This document shows, one piece after another, positions 21,740 to 33,216 of a stretch of DNA of 64,000 nt (its first letter is position 1; each line of letters begins with the position of its first letter). Location of the stretch: the NCBI GenBank assembly GCA_002633025.1, contig NMRB01000973.1:96221-160220 (forward strand), given 5' to 3'. Position numbers and translations under genes: made by a program. Origin of the DNA: Notospermus geniculatus. Taxonomy: Eukaryota > Nemertea > Pilidiophora > Heteronemertea > Lineidae. Below the pieces are notes generated by a model, which saw only the letters and a list, made by a program, of their open reading frames with translations, searched no databases and was not told the origin of the DNA.

Positions 21740-23130
21740 ATCTTACCACGGACACTCACAGAGACAGAGCTGATGATGGTGATCCCCAGACTAACCAGAG
21801 TGTCGACAGAAGTGAGGTCCGAGACAACCAGCAGTCCCCCAAAACCCGCAAGATCCCCTTAGTCCTCACCTATCACCCAGTCCCTGGACTGCCAGACATT
21901 ACTGCAATCACACGCCGTTTCCTTCCTATTCTTCATTTGAACCCATCAATGAAGGAATGCTGCCCTGAGCCACCCCTTATTGGATTCCGGAGACCAAAAA
22001 ACCTTCGTGATGTACTGGTAAGGGCCAAGGTCCCCACACAGGAGATCCAACGTGCCAAGCCCACCTGTGACCCTTGCTCAGGGAAAGGACCAAAGAGAGG
22101 TCGGAAATGTCAACTTTGCATCTCCTTGCCCTCCCAGTCCCACATCACTAGTTCCTCCACGGGAAGGTCACATCTACTCCGCCTGAGGGGTCCCGCTGAT
22201 TGTGACAGCAGAAATGTGGTCTACTGCATCACATGTACCAGATGCACCACCATCAATCAGTACGTCGGGCAGACAACATGTTTCCGCAAAAGGATGAACA
22301 ACCACAAGTCCAACATCAGATTAGGGAAAGAGGATGATCGTGACTGCTCGATACCCTATGCCCACTTCATGGATGTGGACCCTTAAAACCATCACCCCCT
22401 CAGGTCTTAACGCTAGATGCTGAGGTTCTGAGACCCCATATCCCTTTCACCATCTTTATTTTTAGGGCAGTTTGGCATTCGTGTTCTTCTCACTCTCTCC
22501 CCCTGGTAGGCCTATTTCGTTTTAGGTTTTCCAGTTGTGGAGGGCACGTGGCTCCCCTTCTGGTCTAGGCCTTGTTTTTCCCTCCCCCCCCCTCCTTTGC
22601 TCTATTCCTCCTCGCCCTATTCTTCTCATTGCTCAGTGATTTGCATTATCCATTCTGGTTTTTTCCTACAAATCTGGAAGTTGACTTCCTTTATATTCTT
22701 TTACTTTGTGTTGACCTTCGTGCATCTTTTCGCTTTGTGCTTGTTATGTATTACACATGTCATATTTATTAAACCCTTTTCTTTCAGCTAAATCAGTTTC
22801 TCCTTAATTACATCCACTCTCTTTATTAGGTCCAGCAACCATCCGTGGGGCTTGGACACTTTTCTTTCCTTAATTACATCCACTCTCTTAATTAGGTCCA
22901 GCAACCATCCGTGGTGCTTGGACACTATTCTTTCCTTAATTGCTCACTCATCCTGTCTACACAGGTTAGTTCCACATTCGGGTTTCAGCTCAGTCTTTTC
23001 TAGAGTTTCAGATTGTAAAGATCCACTTGAAAAAGACCCCGGTTGGGGTCGAAAATTCGTGAATTCTGGAGAGATTGACTTCTTGCTTATTATCATTTTG
23101 TGTGTCAATTTTGTGCTATTCTGTATCTTG
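21740..23130 (+). mobile_element. Penelope-like retroelement, copy 1 (5'-truncated)
   Basis: It aligns with the minus-strand copy at 50790-53340 from the pre-endonuclease linker through the 3' UTR. The reverse transcriptase is missing. Near its 3' end is a tandem duplication of about 68 bp (22799-22935) and the hairpin GACCCC-ggtt-GGGGTC followed by GAAA (23037-23056). Confidence 0.85.
21937..22386 (+). pseudogene. Penelope-like element: linker and truncated GIY-YIG endonuclease
   Basis: The 149-residue frame shows the linker (FRRPKNLRDVLVRAK), a Cys-rich CDPCSGKGPKRGRKCQLC zinc-binding-like motif, then VVYCITCTRC and NQYVGQTTCFRKRMNNHKSN, the GIY-YIG core with its Arg and His. After YAHF the sequence jumps to a tail that in copy 2 lies nearly 100 bp further on, so an internal deletion removed the end of the nuclease domain, including the segment with the usual catalytic Glu. 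The product would be inactive. Confidence 0.85.
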
Positions 23131-23799
23131 GAATATCTTACTCAAAAGGTACTTACTTTCAAAAACAAAGTAGGCCTACACCGCGAATCTGCAAAAACAA
23201 AAACATCTTTAATTGACTTCAATGCACGAAAAATACGAGAATTTGGGTCAAGACGATAGCTTCTTGAGTTTGCGTCGAAGCCTACGAGGGTAGTCGACAT
23301 GAATGAAATATGATGTTGCATGAGAAAAAACATATTTTTGCACATTAGAAGGTTTGGTGTGGGCGTATCTTTCAACTATAAATGCATTTTACAAGCGAAC
23401 CTATTAATTCTTGATAGTGTGCAACAGACTGCACGGTCACGTTTCTACTCATCAAGCCAGATTGGAAAATCAGTGCCGCAAGAAAAAAAATGCGGTTATT
23501 TGACACGTTGATGCGGTTTGTTTTGTGTATATGACAATTTCTCAGTGATGAGATGGGATAGGCCGTACCACTCAATAACGTGTTACGGTTGAGCAATCTA
23601 ACAAGGCAGCAAAAATAATCATGATAGCTTTAGCATTTTATACCTGCTTCGAACAGTTCGATGCGACAGAACATGATATTTATTGGCAATGCCTGCCAGC
23701 AAACCGAGAAATGGATGTTCGAGACGGTGTAAAAGGAATGGTAGTCCCAGGATTACAAATCCCAGTCACAATAATCTGCGACTGTAAGGTTGTATTCGA
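23131..23799. other. Unassigned stretch
   Basis: AT-rich with no supported gene. It follows the end of the Penelope-like element. Confidence 0.4.
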
Positions 23800-23872
23800 A
23801 TGGTAGCCTAAGCCATGCTCATACTTCGTTGAACAATAAGACCGGATTCGATTCCCGGTCGGACAAGGGTCC
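23800..23872 (+). mobile_element. tRNA-derived SINE, head half (split by a transposon)
   Basis: It shows A-box-like TAGCCTAAGCC and B box GGATTCGATTCCC. The body of this SINE resumes at 26688, after the 2.8-kb insertion. Confidence 0.72.
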
Positions 23873-24894
23873 TTATTCACAAACCATCCGACGCTTTAAC
23901 GGATCCGTTAAGCCTCCGTTACGGTTTGCGCCATATTCACGAAGTATCCGTACATTTATGCATCCGCAGAACACGTGCGTAAAAAAGCGAATCTTTGCGA
24001 GAATTCCAGGGTTCCCGTTAATGCTTGCGGATCTCCGTTGGGCTCACTGTGCATCTCAACATAATGAATTTAGCAGTTGTTTTTTGTGTGTGTAGTTACA
24101 CCCTTTCATAAACACAGCGTCCGGATCACGGAATGCCTAATTTTTACCCACTTTAGTGTACTTAGTATACATGTATACAAGTTTGGACTGAAAATGTAGG
24201 GTATATACCAGCATTCATTTAACTAGATTATTAATTTGGAAAAATCCCAGGTTTAGATATTCAGTCAGTGTGTCGTAGTGATGTTGCTGTACAGCATGAA
24301 ACGCCTAATTATATACACTCAAAGTATCGCATCCATATGTGGGAATCAAAAATTGATGACTGACTACCGAGAAATTATTATACACCTGTTGGTTCGAAAG
24401 GTTTTGAGGAAAAGTAGATTTATCATGAAAACATCAGAATATCAAAATATCACCCAAAAATCGGGTATTTTTTTATAAAAGTTCAATTTTCTTGATAACA
24501 GTGGCCTTTCATTTGATGAAACTGGCATGGCTGAGACACATGGATGACAGCTTTGCATCCGCAGTGGAATCTCATCTAAAGTCTCACTTTTTCAGTTTTT
24601 GATATTTTTCGGTAATATCAAATATCTGTTTACAGTTGATATTTTTCAAAAATCTTTTCTTGTAAATCATTGTTCATCATCAGGCTTCATTATCCTGAAA
24701 AGGAAGCGTGATCCAGTATCACATGAAGATTTTGTCATTTTCATGTTTTTTTTTGTTTCTTTTTCATGGCTTGGTATTTTCATCAGCAGTGAGATTTTTC
24801 AATCCATATTGCCAACAGCATGTTTTGCCATGGAGCCTACTATACATATGTAAGAATATATATCCTATATATCCTCCTATATATATTTTTTATA

Positions 24895-25265
24895 CTGTAT
24901 AATATGACTTATCCGGCCACCACGGCCAACCTGCGAACCACGTGAATTACGGTATTGATTATCCAGGCCAAGTTATGAAAGGCCTAGTCAGGGTTACAAG
25001 TTCAATGGAAATCGTCTTACGCCTGGTGAGCATCGTAATGGATATCCCGCGGTGAGGGTCAGTTTCACTTTTGTCGACTTGTAAATGACGTCAATTAAAC
25101 CTAGCCCTACTGTGGAATAAAACTGCGGTCTGCCGTTGAAAAGTAACTCACAAGTGATGTGTGACCCTGACTAGGCCTTTCATAACTTGGCCTGGATCCT
25201 GTATAGTCAATAATTCGCGTGGTTCGCAGGTTGGCCGTGGTGGCCGGATAAGTCATATTATACAG
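24895..25265. mobile_element. MITE with about 95-bp arms and TA duplication
   Basis: The ends CTGTATAATATGACTTATCC and its inverse extend into arms of about 95 bp (CGGCCACCACGGCCAACCTG, GGCCAAGTTATGAAAGGCCT). TA lies on both sides, as in Tc1/mariner-related elements. Length 371 bp, no ORF. Confidence 0.85.
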
Positions 25266-25744
25266 TATTTTATATTTATACAGAATATTATATATATATA
25301 TATTTATATTTATATAGAATTCTGATAATTTTATATTTTATCTTACGGTGATTTTGTGGATTTTCAAGCCTGATTCCTCTGATTCCTCCGATTCCTCTGA
25401 TTCCTCTAAATCAACATGGCCCTATTTTAATGTGAATGTATACGATCGATATCGTCTTGTACGAAAAGTTGTGAATGTTTTAAGACTGTCGGGAATACCC
25501 TCCCTTTAATTTCCTTATTCGGGGCGGCGTAGCCTCAGGCTCGGCACATTCGGTCGAATCCTCCACCTAGCCATTAACTTTGATGGCACCACATGCGAGG
25601 AGCTGTAGGCTTACCGAATAACGGGAGCTCGGTAATGGGGCTATCCAGAATATACTTCAGCCTCTCGATAATAGGGGTCTCTGCTGTACTATAAGTTTTA
25701 CTATCCACTTTCTGTTCATTGAGTTTCATTGTTTATCTGTTCTT

Positions 25745-26400
25745 TGGGAAGTTTGACCTTGACCTTGACCTATGAGCATCAGGGTTATTACATAATCGAA
25801 ATTGGCATCCTAAATAACCTAAATATGGGTGTTATCAAACCTCTACTGCTACCACAGACAGAGACATTCCAAATTATCAAGTTTGACCTTGACCTGATCA
25901 TCAAGGTCATTACATCAAAATGGGCATGCTCAATAACCTAAGTATGGGTGATATCATGTCTCTACCTCAACCACGGGCAGAGATATTGCAAATTATCAAG
26001 TTTGAAAATATCAAAATCTCATGATATCTCAATCACCTGGACACATGAGGCTGAGAATTTTACCACATCCTGTCCTTGGATAAGCAGGCATGAATTAAGA
26101 CTTGTTTCATGTTGATCAGTTGACAATGTGGCAAGTTATCTCAAAATATCAAATTTCGTGATATTGAACGTCGATATCACCATGACCCAAACATCTCAGG
26201 TCAAAAATAATCAGCTCATTTGATTTCTAGGGTATAAAAACCTAAGGGTAGAACTTGTTTCTATTGCTCCAGGTGTTAACTGGTTATAGGAGCCGATTTG
26301 TGCCATCAGATAAGAGTGTGGTGGACAAAATATCAAGTCTCATATGACGATTACGTCAATGATGGAGGCATCTGAGGTTGAAAATGATTAGATCACTTTT
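25745..26400 (+). repeat. TGACCTTGACC-rich repeat, similar to the repeat at 54228-54400
   Basis: Two similar units start at about 25750 and 25880 (GTTTGACCTTGACC, CATCAAGGTCATTACAT, AATAACCTAA.TATGGGTG). From 26219 the sequence (CTAGGGTAT.AAAACCTAAGG, GATGGAGGCATCTGA) matches 54232-54390. No terminal hairpin follows here. Confidence 0.72.
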
Positions 26401-26687
26401 TCTGCCTGTAAGTGACGCTCCTCTGTTGATAACTCTATTTTTAAGTTTCTGAACAGTCCACCTTCCATACTCTGCCTTGTTGCAAACAGTGACACTAGGA
26501 CTTATAGTGCAGGAGAGCCACCTGGTGGTGTAGTTTTCCCTGGATAGCCCCATTAGCGGATCTCCGCAATTTAACGGATATCTAACGGAACCTTTCGTGA
26601 ATACGGCGCAGCGCAATTCTAACGGATCTGTTAGGTCACCCGTAAGGGCTTCTGCGGATCCGGTAATAGCGGATGATTTGTGAATAA

Positions 26688-26815
26688 TGTCCCTGGTATT
26701 CATGTGATAGAGAGGGCGACTCTCCCCGACAGCGTTGGTTTCCTCCGGGTGCTGCGGTTTCCTCCTACATCCCATAAATATTGCCCAATATTGTCTTCGT
26801 TATACGCATAGAGGG
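26688..26815 (+). mobile_element. tRNA-derived SINE, body half
   Basis: ATTCATGTGATAGAGAGGGC, CTCCGGGTGCTGCGGTTTCC and GCCCAATATTGTCTTCGTTA match the body of the minus-strand SINE at 235-430. It is the continuation of the head at 23800-23872. Confidence 0.78.
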
Positions 26816-27802
26816 TACCGAGATACCTAAAACTTCAAGATTAAAACATTCTGGTTGCAGTTATTGATGAGAAATGGGCCAAAAAACATTTTCCAAGATG
26901 GCTGCCTGGTGGCCATGTTTGAGGTAGAATGGCAAATTTTGATAATCGCAAATATCTCAGCAACCAATCAAACAGATTTTGATGACACGAAGTAAAAATC
27001 GGTAGAAAGTTCCACTCTATCAAAACTGCTTCAAAAAATCACAAAAAATACATTATATAAATGTTGATTTTTAGGATTTTTCTGATGAACAATATTGCAT
27101 AATTACGATATTTCCAAATTTCCAAAATTTTGATGCAGAAATATGATCAAGAAGATGTACTTTCCTGTGGAACAAACCGTGTTAAAACTGGTCCAGCAGT
27201 ATTTGTCGAAATATTCAAGCTATCAGGTGTAGACGATGAATGCTCTCCCGAAACAGAATAGAACACTGCAGCAGTCAGACCAGTGGAAATGTCCACTCGC
27301 AGATGCTGAATCGTAAAACTGCTAAAAGTCACATAAACTGTGATTGTGAATATTACAAGCGTGGCATCAAAACCATTGTAATTTGAGGAAAATATCCCTA
27401 CTTTCTTCTTATCAGGACAGGCGTCTCAGTTGAAAAAAATAGACAGCTTTTTTGAGATGGAATCAAAAATGATAATATTTTGTGAGACGCCCTGTCTGTA
27501 GTACCGCATCTTCTCCATTCTGTCACTCAGTGGCCTCTATACATCCCCCTTAAAAAGGGACCTTCTAGAATACGGCCCATAAAGTAAGGTTCCAACAAAA
27601 ATAGGGTTTGGAGAGAGTTTGTAAAAAGTATCCGAAATGGTGCAGAAGGCTGAGGTTCCAGAAGATCCACGTAGTAGCTACTATGAAGTCCTATGAGTCT
27701 CATGTGTCTTTGCCTAGCACGAATGTATGAGCCTAGGTCAGATAATGTTCTTTGACTTTGTTGAATCGTATTTTTAAAGTTCCCAGTGCTGAGGTAACAT
27801 AA
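26816..27802. other. Unassigned, with a diverged CAAGATGGCTGCCTGGTGGC segment
   Basis: CAAGATGGCTGCCTGGTGGC at 26891-26910 is a distant relative of the 145-bp monomers. TCTAGAATACGGCCCATAAA at 27565-27584 resembles the ends of the small GGGCCGTATTCTAGAA MITEs. No gene is seen. Confidence 0.45.
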
Positions 27803-28395
27803 GCCGTGGTTACACTACATAAAATCCCCCGTTTTTTGCGGTCACACCTATGTCATGAATTGCCGGGCTTCAAGAAACCTGTGTCTGAAAAACACGGGTT
27901 TTCGAAACACGGCAATGTCGCCGTGCTTTTCGAAATCCCGTGTTTTTGTTAGTTCTTCGCACGGCGACAGATGGCACAGCCATTAATTGACGTCGTTTTC
28001 GCGCCTCCAACAATTTGTGCCAATACAGAAATGACTGAAGAGTCAGTGCATGCGGCGCAACTGTCGCCGGGCTTCTTAACTACAATGTAGTGGTGTGACC
28101 TCTGGCCGCGATTTTCGTACACACGGGTTTGACACGGGTCTGGAAAAACACGGGTACATGTATTTTCAACAGGTGTAACCTTAGGTAATGGTTCGCATGA
28201 ATGAAATTCATGAACCTCTGAATTTGTTGCATCATTATTTATTTTATTTGGTGACTTGGTCGGTCACTTGAGCAATTCTAAAAGCCATTTGCTAAACAGA
28301 GCCTTAGAGAATATGTTGCAGAAATACACCTTCCCACATTGACTAATTTTACATAATCTTACATCACCTGGTTAATCTGAGCCACTGACCTAATT

Positions 28396-28690
28396 GGAGG
28401 AGCCTGATAGCCTAGTGGTTATCACGTCCGCTTAGCAAGCGACAGGTCCCGGGTTCGAATTCAGCCCGGGCCATATGGGATTTCATTCCCGGCTCTTCAC
28501 GTCCGTCGCATGGGACAGTAAGCCGAGGTGCCTTGTACCTTGTGTCTTTGCAAGGGCAAGTAAAATACCCCATCCAAGTGAGGAACATTGAGTAGCTTGT
28601 GATGGCCTCCTCCGTACTTACCAGGGCCAATAATGCTATAGCGTCGGCCCTGACGGAAAAACGGCCCAAACAGGCTACAAATTCAGCATT
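28396..28690 (+). mobile_element. tRNA-derived SINE (AGC anticodon-like head)
   Basis: The A box TAGCCTAGTGG, anticodon loop TTAGCAA (AGC) and B box GGTTCGAATTC are clear. The sequence continues with a non-tRNA body (TTGTACCTTGTGTCTTTGCA and on). The 3' limit is approximate. The acceptor stem is not complementary, so this is not a functional tRNA. Confidence 0.72.
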
Positions 28691-29149
28691 GTAAAATCGT
28701 TAATTTTCGTCGGATTTGAAAATTTAAAGCAGTTTTTTGATATAACAAAGAATTATTTGTTCAACTGCATAACTTTTCGGCAAGGCAACAGCCTATTTTC
28801 CATTTTGTTATAAATCAGGCAGAGAAGGAAAACAATAGGATTACACATGATTACGCAAAGTCAACATCTCAGCTCTCCAAATCGGACCCCTCTGAAACGC
28901 GTTTCACAGGGGTCCAATGGGTCAGTGGAGCCTAAGGGATGTAAATGTAATGGCCCATTATTAGCAGGTTAGCTATGTGGGTCTGGCCTTTTTCGTGTTT
29001 TGAATAGGCCTAACCTTACAATAGAGGGCTACTGTTTGGTAGACCAGCTAAGTGTGACTAGGCTTTTCAACTCAAACAAAAGGTATGAGATAATTATGTT
29101 GGCGAAATTCCTTTGGAAAGGTGTAAAGGAGTATAGCCTCCTTCCTGAT

Positions 29150-29392
29150 GTTTTGTGATTCGATAGAATCCAAATTTTTTTTGTGACTCAGTCCTGAAGT
29201 TGTGGACAGGTTTTGAAACCTGTTTTTGTAAAACATTTTGGAATCCTGTCATGTTAACCAAATGAAGTGTTATGTTTATTTTTGTTATCTTTATGTTAAT
29301 GTTCATCTGTTTTTGTATCTTACATCTATCCTCTATGTACTGTCAACTGACAGTTAGAGTGTAAATAAAAATTCTAATTCTAATTCTAAAAA
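29150..29392 (+). mobile_element. LINE or SINE 3' tail with ATTCTA repeats
   Basis: The stretch ends TAAATAAAAATTCTAATTCTA with a further unit, a short tandem tail typical of some non-LTR elements. No coding part is recognisable. Confidence 0.55.
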
Positions 29393-29770
29393 AGCTCCAG
29401 CTGTTCCCTCTAGGTGGCAGTAGTGCTCACCCAGGAGGGACCAGCCCCAGACGAAGTATTTTCGTAATCACATCCGGGTACCCGCACCCTGATCCTGGAC
29501 ATGCATACCCGGATGTAAATTCATACAGAGCTATGCGTTAGTCAGAGCATCGATTCAGCTCCTTGTATTATGTCGCAGGGACGGTGATAAAAATACAGAA
29601 AATTATTAAAATGTGAAGAATATGTGTCATAAAGCTCGATAAGACTAATTTGAGACATTGTTTCAGTTTTTTTATTGCGGTACACTGAGAAATACTTACG
29701 GCGCGTTTGAATCAACGACTGTGTGTGAGCGCCACCTGTGGAACCGTTAGCATAACCAGAATGAATGCGT

Positions 29771-29826
29771 CTGGGGCCAGACTCTCATCCAAGCGTAGGA
29801 AGTGGAGCGAGATGAGAGTCTGGCGG
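29771..29826. repeat. Hairpin CCAGACTCTCATC
   Basis: CCAGACTCTCATC pairs with GATGAGAGTCTGG across a loop of about 25 nt, inside the 2.5-kb element. Confidence 0.6.
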
Positions 29827-30084
29827 TGCGAGACTAATTGTTTGGCGGATCTGCATTCCTAGGACGCTGATTCCTGTCACACCGGCGACAGGTGTGTTGT
29901 ATGCACTGACTCTTCGGTCATTTCCGTAATGGCACACATTGTTGGAGGCGCGAAAACGAGGTCACTTAATCGCTGCGCCATCTGTAGCCGTGTGAAGAAC
30001 TGACGAAACACGGGGATTTCGAAAAGCACGGCGAGCGTGCCGTGTTTCAAAAACCAGTGTTTTTCAGACACGGGTTTTTTGAAG

Positions 30085-30253
30085 CCAGGTGTGATGAAAT
30101 CTGATATCCCCGTCTTTCTGATGTCCCCATTCATTGTTTGCCACAGGATTAAGGGTATTGGTTTCTCTAGCGTCCAATTCAATGGTGCCGCTTAATCCGA
30201 AAATGTATTGTTGGGGGACATCACATATCGGGGGACATGAGATTCTACTACAC
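30085..30253. mobile_element. Small element inserted in the right arm of the 2.5-kb element
   Basis: GGTGTGATGAAATCTGATAT and its imperfect inverse at 30230-30253 bound about 170 bp absent from the matching left arm. A related sequence (GGTGTGATAAAATCTAATGC, CTGATGTCCCCATGCATTGC) occurs at 47447-47520, which supports a separate mobile repeat. Confidence 0.65.
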
Positions 30254-30314
30254 CGGCAATTCATAGGTGTGGCCGCAAAAAACCGGGGATTTTATGTAGT
30301 GTAACCACGGCTAA

Positions 30315-32515
30315 TATGTCCTGGAACTCCTCTTAGACGTCCAAAATTAGGCCTTTTGCCTCAATGAAATTCAGTTAGGTTAAGCCTTAAAGTGAATGGA
30401 CTAGTGATGAGACCTGCAAGTCGATTCTTCTGACAAGGTTTCAGGATATAGTTATCCACCTGCCCTGGATGTGTGTCGCTGACATGGCTTCAGTAAAGTA
30501 TCCCAATTTTTCAGCTGGACTTATGGAGATAGGGCAGCTGTTTACTGCAACACTAGTCCGAACTTTTTGTCGGTAAATTGCTCGATTGTATTATTTTGAT
30601 GTCTGTAGGCCTCGTAATTAAGGAGAACTTTCATAGGTCAAAAGGTTGTCGTGAGTAGATATATTCTGCTATGATTTTCATTCAGGGGGCTGTTCAGCGT
30701 AAAGATAATACAGAGTGTCCAAAAAATGTCCAGGTCAAATTAGGCGACCCCAGGATGTAGGTTTCCTCGGGTCCCGACATACGATCTTCTTACAAGATAA
30801 ATAGCATCTATTGCATTAAATAAGAAGTTGTGTTTTTTATTTTTTTTAATTTAGGAATTGTGTCCAGTAATAACACGTGGCTCACTAACAAGGGAACCAG
30901 TACGACTTTGGTGCACAAAAATGACATAATTTTTGATTGGCTTGACTAATTTGGATGAACGATTATTTTTCATGGAAGAATATTCTCTTGTGGGATTCGA
31001 AAAAAATGGTTCTGAGATTGCTTGGTTGGCCTCGGTTTGTTTGTGACACCGGCCTTAGTCTCGGCCACCCAGCAGCTGTTTTGAATCTGGGGATCCGATG
31101 AGCGTCTGGGTCATCATGCCACAATTTCTGTTACGAGGAGACCAACATTCTGGTCTGGATGCTCATTGGCTAATTAGTAACAGACACAGAGCAATCACTC
31201 ATTACCAGTTTCGTTACCAATCATTTTCTAGTTTCTACCATTTGAAAATCACAGTCTGGCTACTGATTGCACAAGAAAAGTGATCATGTGATCTCATCAT
31301 GGCGACGACCTTACAATGTCAGTTGGATTTTCTCGACCTTGTCTTCCATACGAATACACAACTCTTCTCATTTTTAGCCTGAAATTCAACTCCGATGAGT
31401 TGATACTGTCCCGGTCCTGTCCCAGATCACTTCCCAAATCGATTCATTGCCATATTCAGAAAATTTGGAAGATTGTGAAACGAAATATAATCCAATAATG
31501 GAAGAAGCCATTTCATGTCACGTGGCCCGCTACAGCACTACCCACAATGCATTATATCACAGCAAATACAGCGAAATGTGCCAGATGTTTGTGTAGCAAT
31601 ACTGCGGAACAAAACGGCTGGCTGCGCGAGACTACACCGGTCTATAATAGTACATGTATATCATCACTGGATCTGAAAGTCACAACATGTCGTAATTCAT
31701 AAACGGCCGTATATAAACTATGTACATGTATAATATATTGTTTTCATATAAATTCATGACAAAATGTCGCCCAAAAATAAGAAAAATAAATAAAAATAAT
31801 AATAAAAATAACAGGAGCTGTAAGAAGTGACACTATTCACAGGAACTTGATTACAGTTGAATTATTTGCATATTTTCCAGACATGGTGCACGACAGGTAT
31901 GTATCGTTGAAGTAGAAGGGTCCCTTTGGAACCCTTAACTGACAACACTTATATTACGGACAAGGAATGAAACACCGCCATTTTGTACACAAGATAGGAC
32001 AGGCCTTTAGATTCCCCTGAAGTCCAGACACCCTCTATTTTTGTTACCTTATTTTGGGGACATTTCGTCGCATATTCATCTCCATCTCGAAGCCATCGGC
32101 CACCAAGGAGACTGGGTTTTGTAGTTATGAGAGTCGTAGAAATTAAGAAAATCCAGTCCTTCATGTTTGAAAACTGCAGGAGAGCTATTTATTACACTTC
32201 TAGCTCTCGGGAAAAACTTTAATGACAAAACTTTGTTTCTTCATGGAGTTTTTGTTTTCTGGAGCGGCTGAATTTGGGGACATCGATTTTGGGGACATTC
32301 GTTAGTGGGAATTTGGGCGACACCGTATAACGGCGTCGTTTTGGGGGAATCTAAAGGCCTGTAGGAAAAGCCCAACCACGTCGCTGAAAATTGTCTGTAA
32401 CACCACAATTAGCGTTTTCATCCAGTCAATCGACCTTCCCGTTACATGTAAAGATATTAACAATTAAAAATATCTCTTCATTACAAACTTTTCCCCTCTT
32501 GATCCTTGCTTTTGA
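30315..32515. other. Long unassigned stretch
   Basis: I see no gene, tRNA or convincing repeat boundary. A few GGGGACAT motifs near 32055-32290 are local. The short ORFs have no recognisable product. Confidence 0.4.
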
Positions 32516-32688
32516 ACCGTGAACCAGAACGAGGCTAAAAGGGCTTCCCCACGCTATAAATAAACTCATGCCTCATGGGTGACCCGATGTATAAATATAC
32601 CAACGCTGATTGGCCACAAGTAAGAACTGTACGCATGAGTTTATTTATAGCGTGGGGAAGCCCGTTCAGCCTCGTTCTGGTTCGCGGT
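32516..32688. mobile_element. Foldback MITE with ACCGTGAACCAGAACGAGGC ends
   Basis: The arms ACCGTGAACCAGAACGAGGC and CTTCCCCACGCTATAAATAA pair with their inverses at 32635-32688 with few mismatches. The centre is about 50 bp. No ORF. Confidence 0.78.
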
Positions 32689-32918
32689 GGCGACTGAATC
32701 GAGACTTCTTGCTAAAAAACTGTTAGCTAAAAAGCGGGGAGAATTAAGGGCCTGCTGACGCTGTGAATTTCTGGAATGTGGTCAGACGTTGTAAATAAAG
32801 AACAAGTTATATGAGAAAAATGGAGGCACCTGCGGGTCTATCAGTCAAAAGAAAAGGAATTGAATAAGACGCGTCTTCGAACGCACTAATTAGCTAATTA
32901 GCTGAAACAAAAGACCAG

Positions 32919-33081
32919 GGGCCGGTTGCACAAAACGTTGAAAGGATAAAAGTCTGTTAATTTCACTTTTCCTGTTAGGCCTAAATCCTTAACTTTGTTT
33001 TAACTTACAAAACTAACATTTTGGGATAAGTTAACGCCAAGATAAACTAACAGTGATTTTTAAATTTTTTGCAACCGGCCC
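32919..33081. mobile_element. MITE with GGGCCGGTTGCA ends, TSD CAG
   Basis: GGGCCGGTTGCA and its inverse bound 163 bp, flanked by CAG (32916-32918 and 33082-33084). It belongs to the same broad class of GGGCC-ended, 3-bp-duplication elements as those at 36555, 38096 and 7292. Confidence 0.8.
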
Positions 33082-33156
33082 CAGTTGTCGAAAGATTTTC
33101 CCAAGAAGTGTTAGATTTCGAAGATCAAACAACATGCAAATCATAAAGTTCGAGGT

Positions 33157-33216
33157 TTTGTCTCCTAAGTCCACCCCTTTTTTTATCAAAAAGGGTGGAC
33201 TAAGGAGACAAAATAA
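33157..33216. repeat. Near-perfect hairpin
   Basis: TTGTCTCCTAAGTCCACCCC and its inverse GGGTGGACTAAGGAGACAAA are separated by a short T-rich/A-rich loop, giving an arm of about 25 bp. It may be a very short foldback element. Confidence 0.65.

Larger units (their letters stand above)
23873..26687. mobile_element. 2.8-kb DNA element with TTATTCACAAA ends, inserted in a SINE
   Basis: The ends TTATTCACAAACCATCCG and its inverse CGGATGATTTGTGAATAA are followed inward by further paired blocks (GGATCCG, CGCCATATTCACGAA against CGCCGTATTCACGAA, AACGGATCCGTTA). GTCC occurs next to both ends, possibly a 4-bp duplication. The interior carries another foldback element (24895-25265) and TGACCTTGACC-type repeats (25750-26400). 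I find no transposase, so it is probably non-autonomous. Confidence 0.75.
27803..30311. mobile_element. 2.5-kb DNA element with long inverted ends and TAA duplication
   Basis: The ends GCCGTGGTTACACTACATAA and its inverse are flanked by TAA (27800-27802 and 30312-30314). Inverted homology extends about 250 bp into the left arm (GAAATGACTGAAGAGTCAGT against ACTGACTCTTCGGTCATTTC). The right arm is longer because a small element (about 30085-30253) has inserted. The TAA duplication fits the TWA preference of PIF/Harbinger elements. A SINE lies inside; no transposase is visible. Confidence 0.82.

Noticed and set aside
28396-28475. A functional tRNA gene (AGC anticodon)
   Set aside because: A and B boxes are good, but there is no complementary acceptor stem and a SINE body follows.
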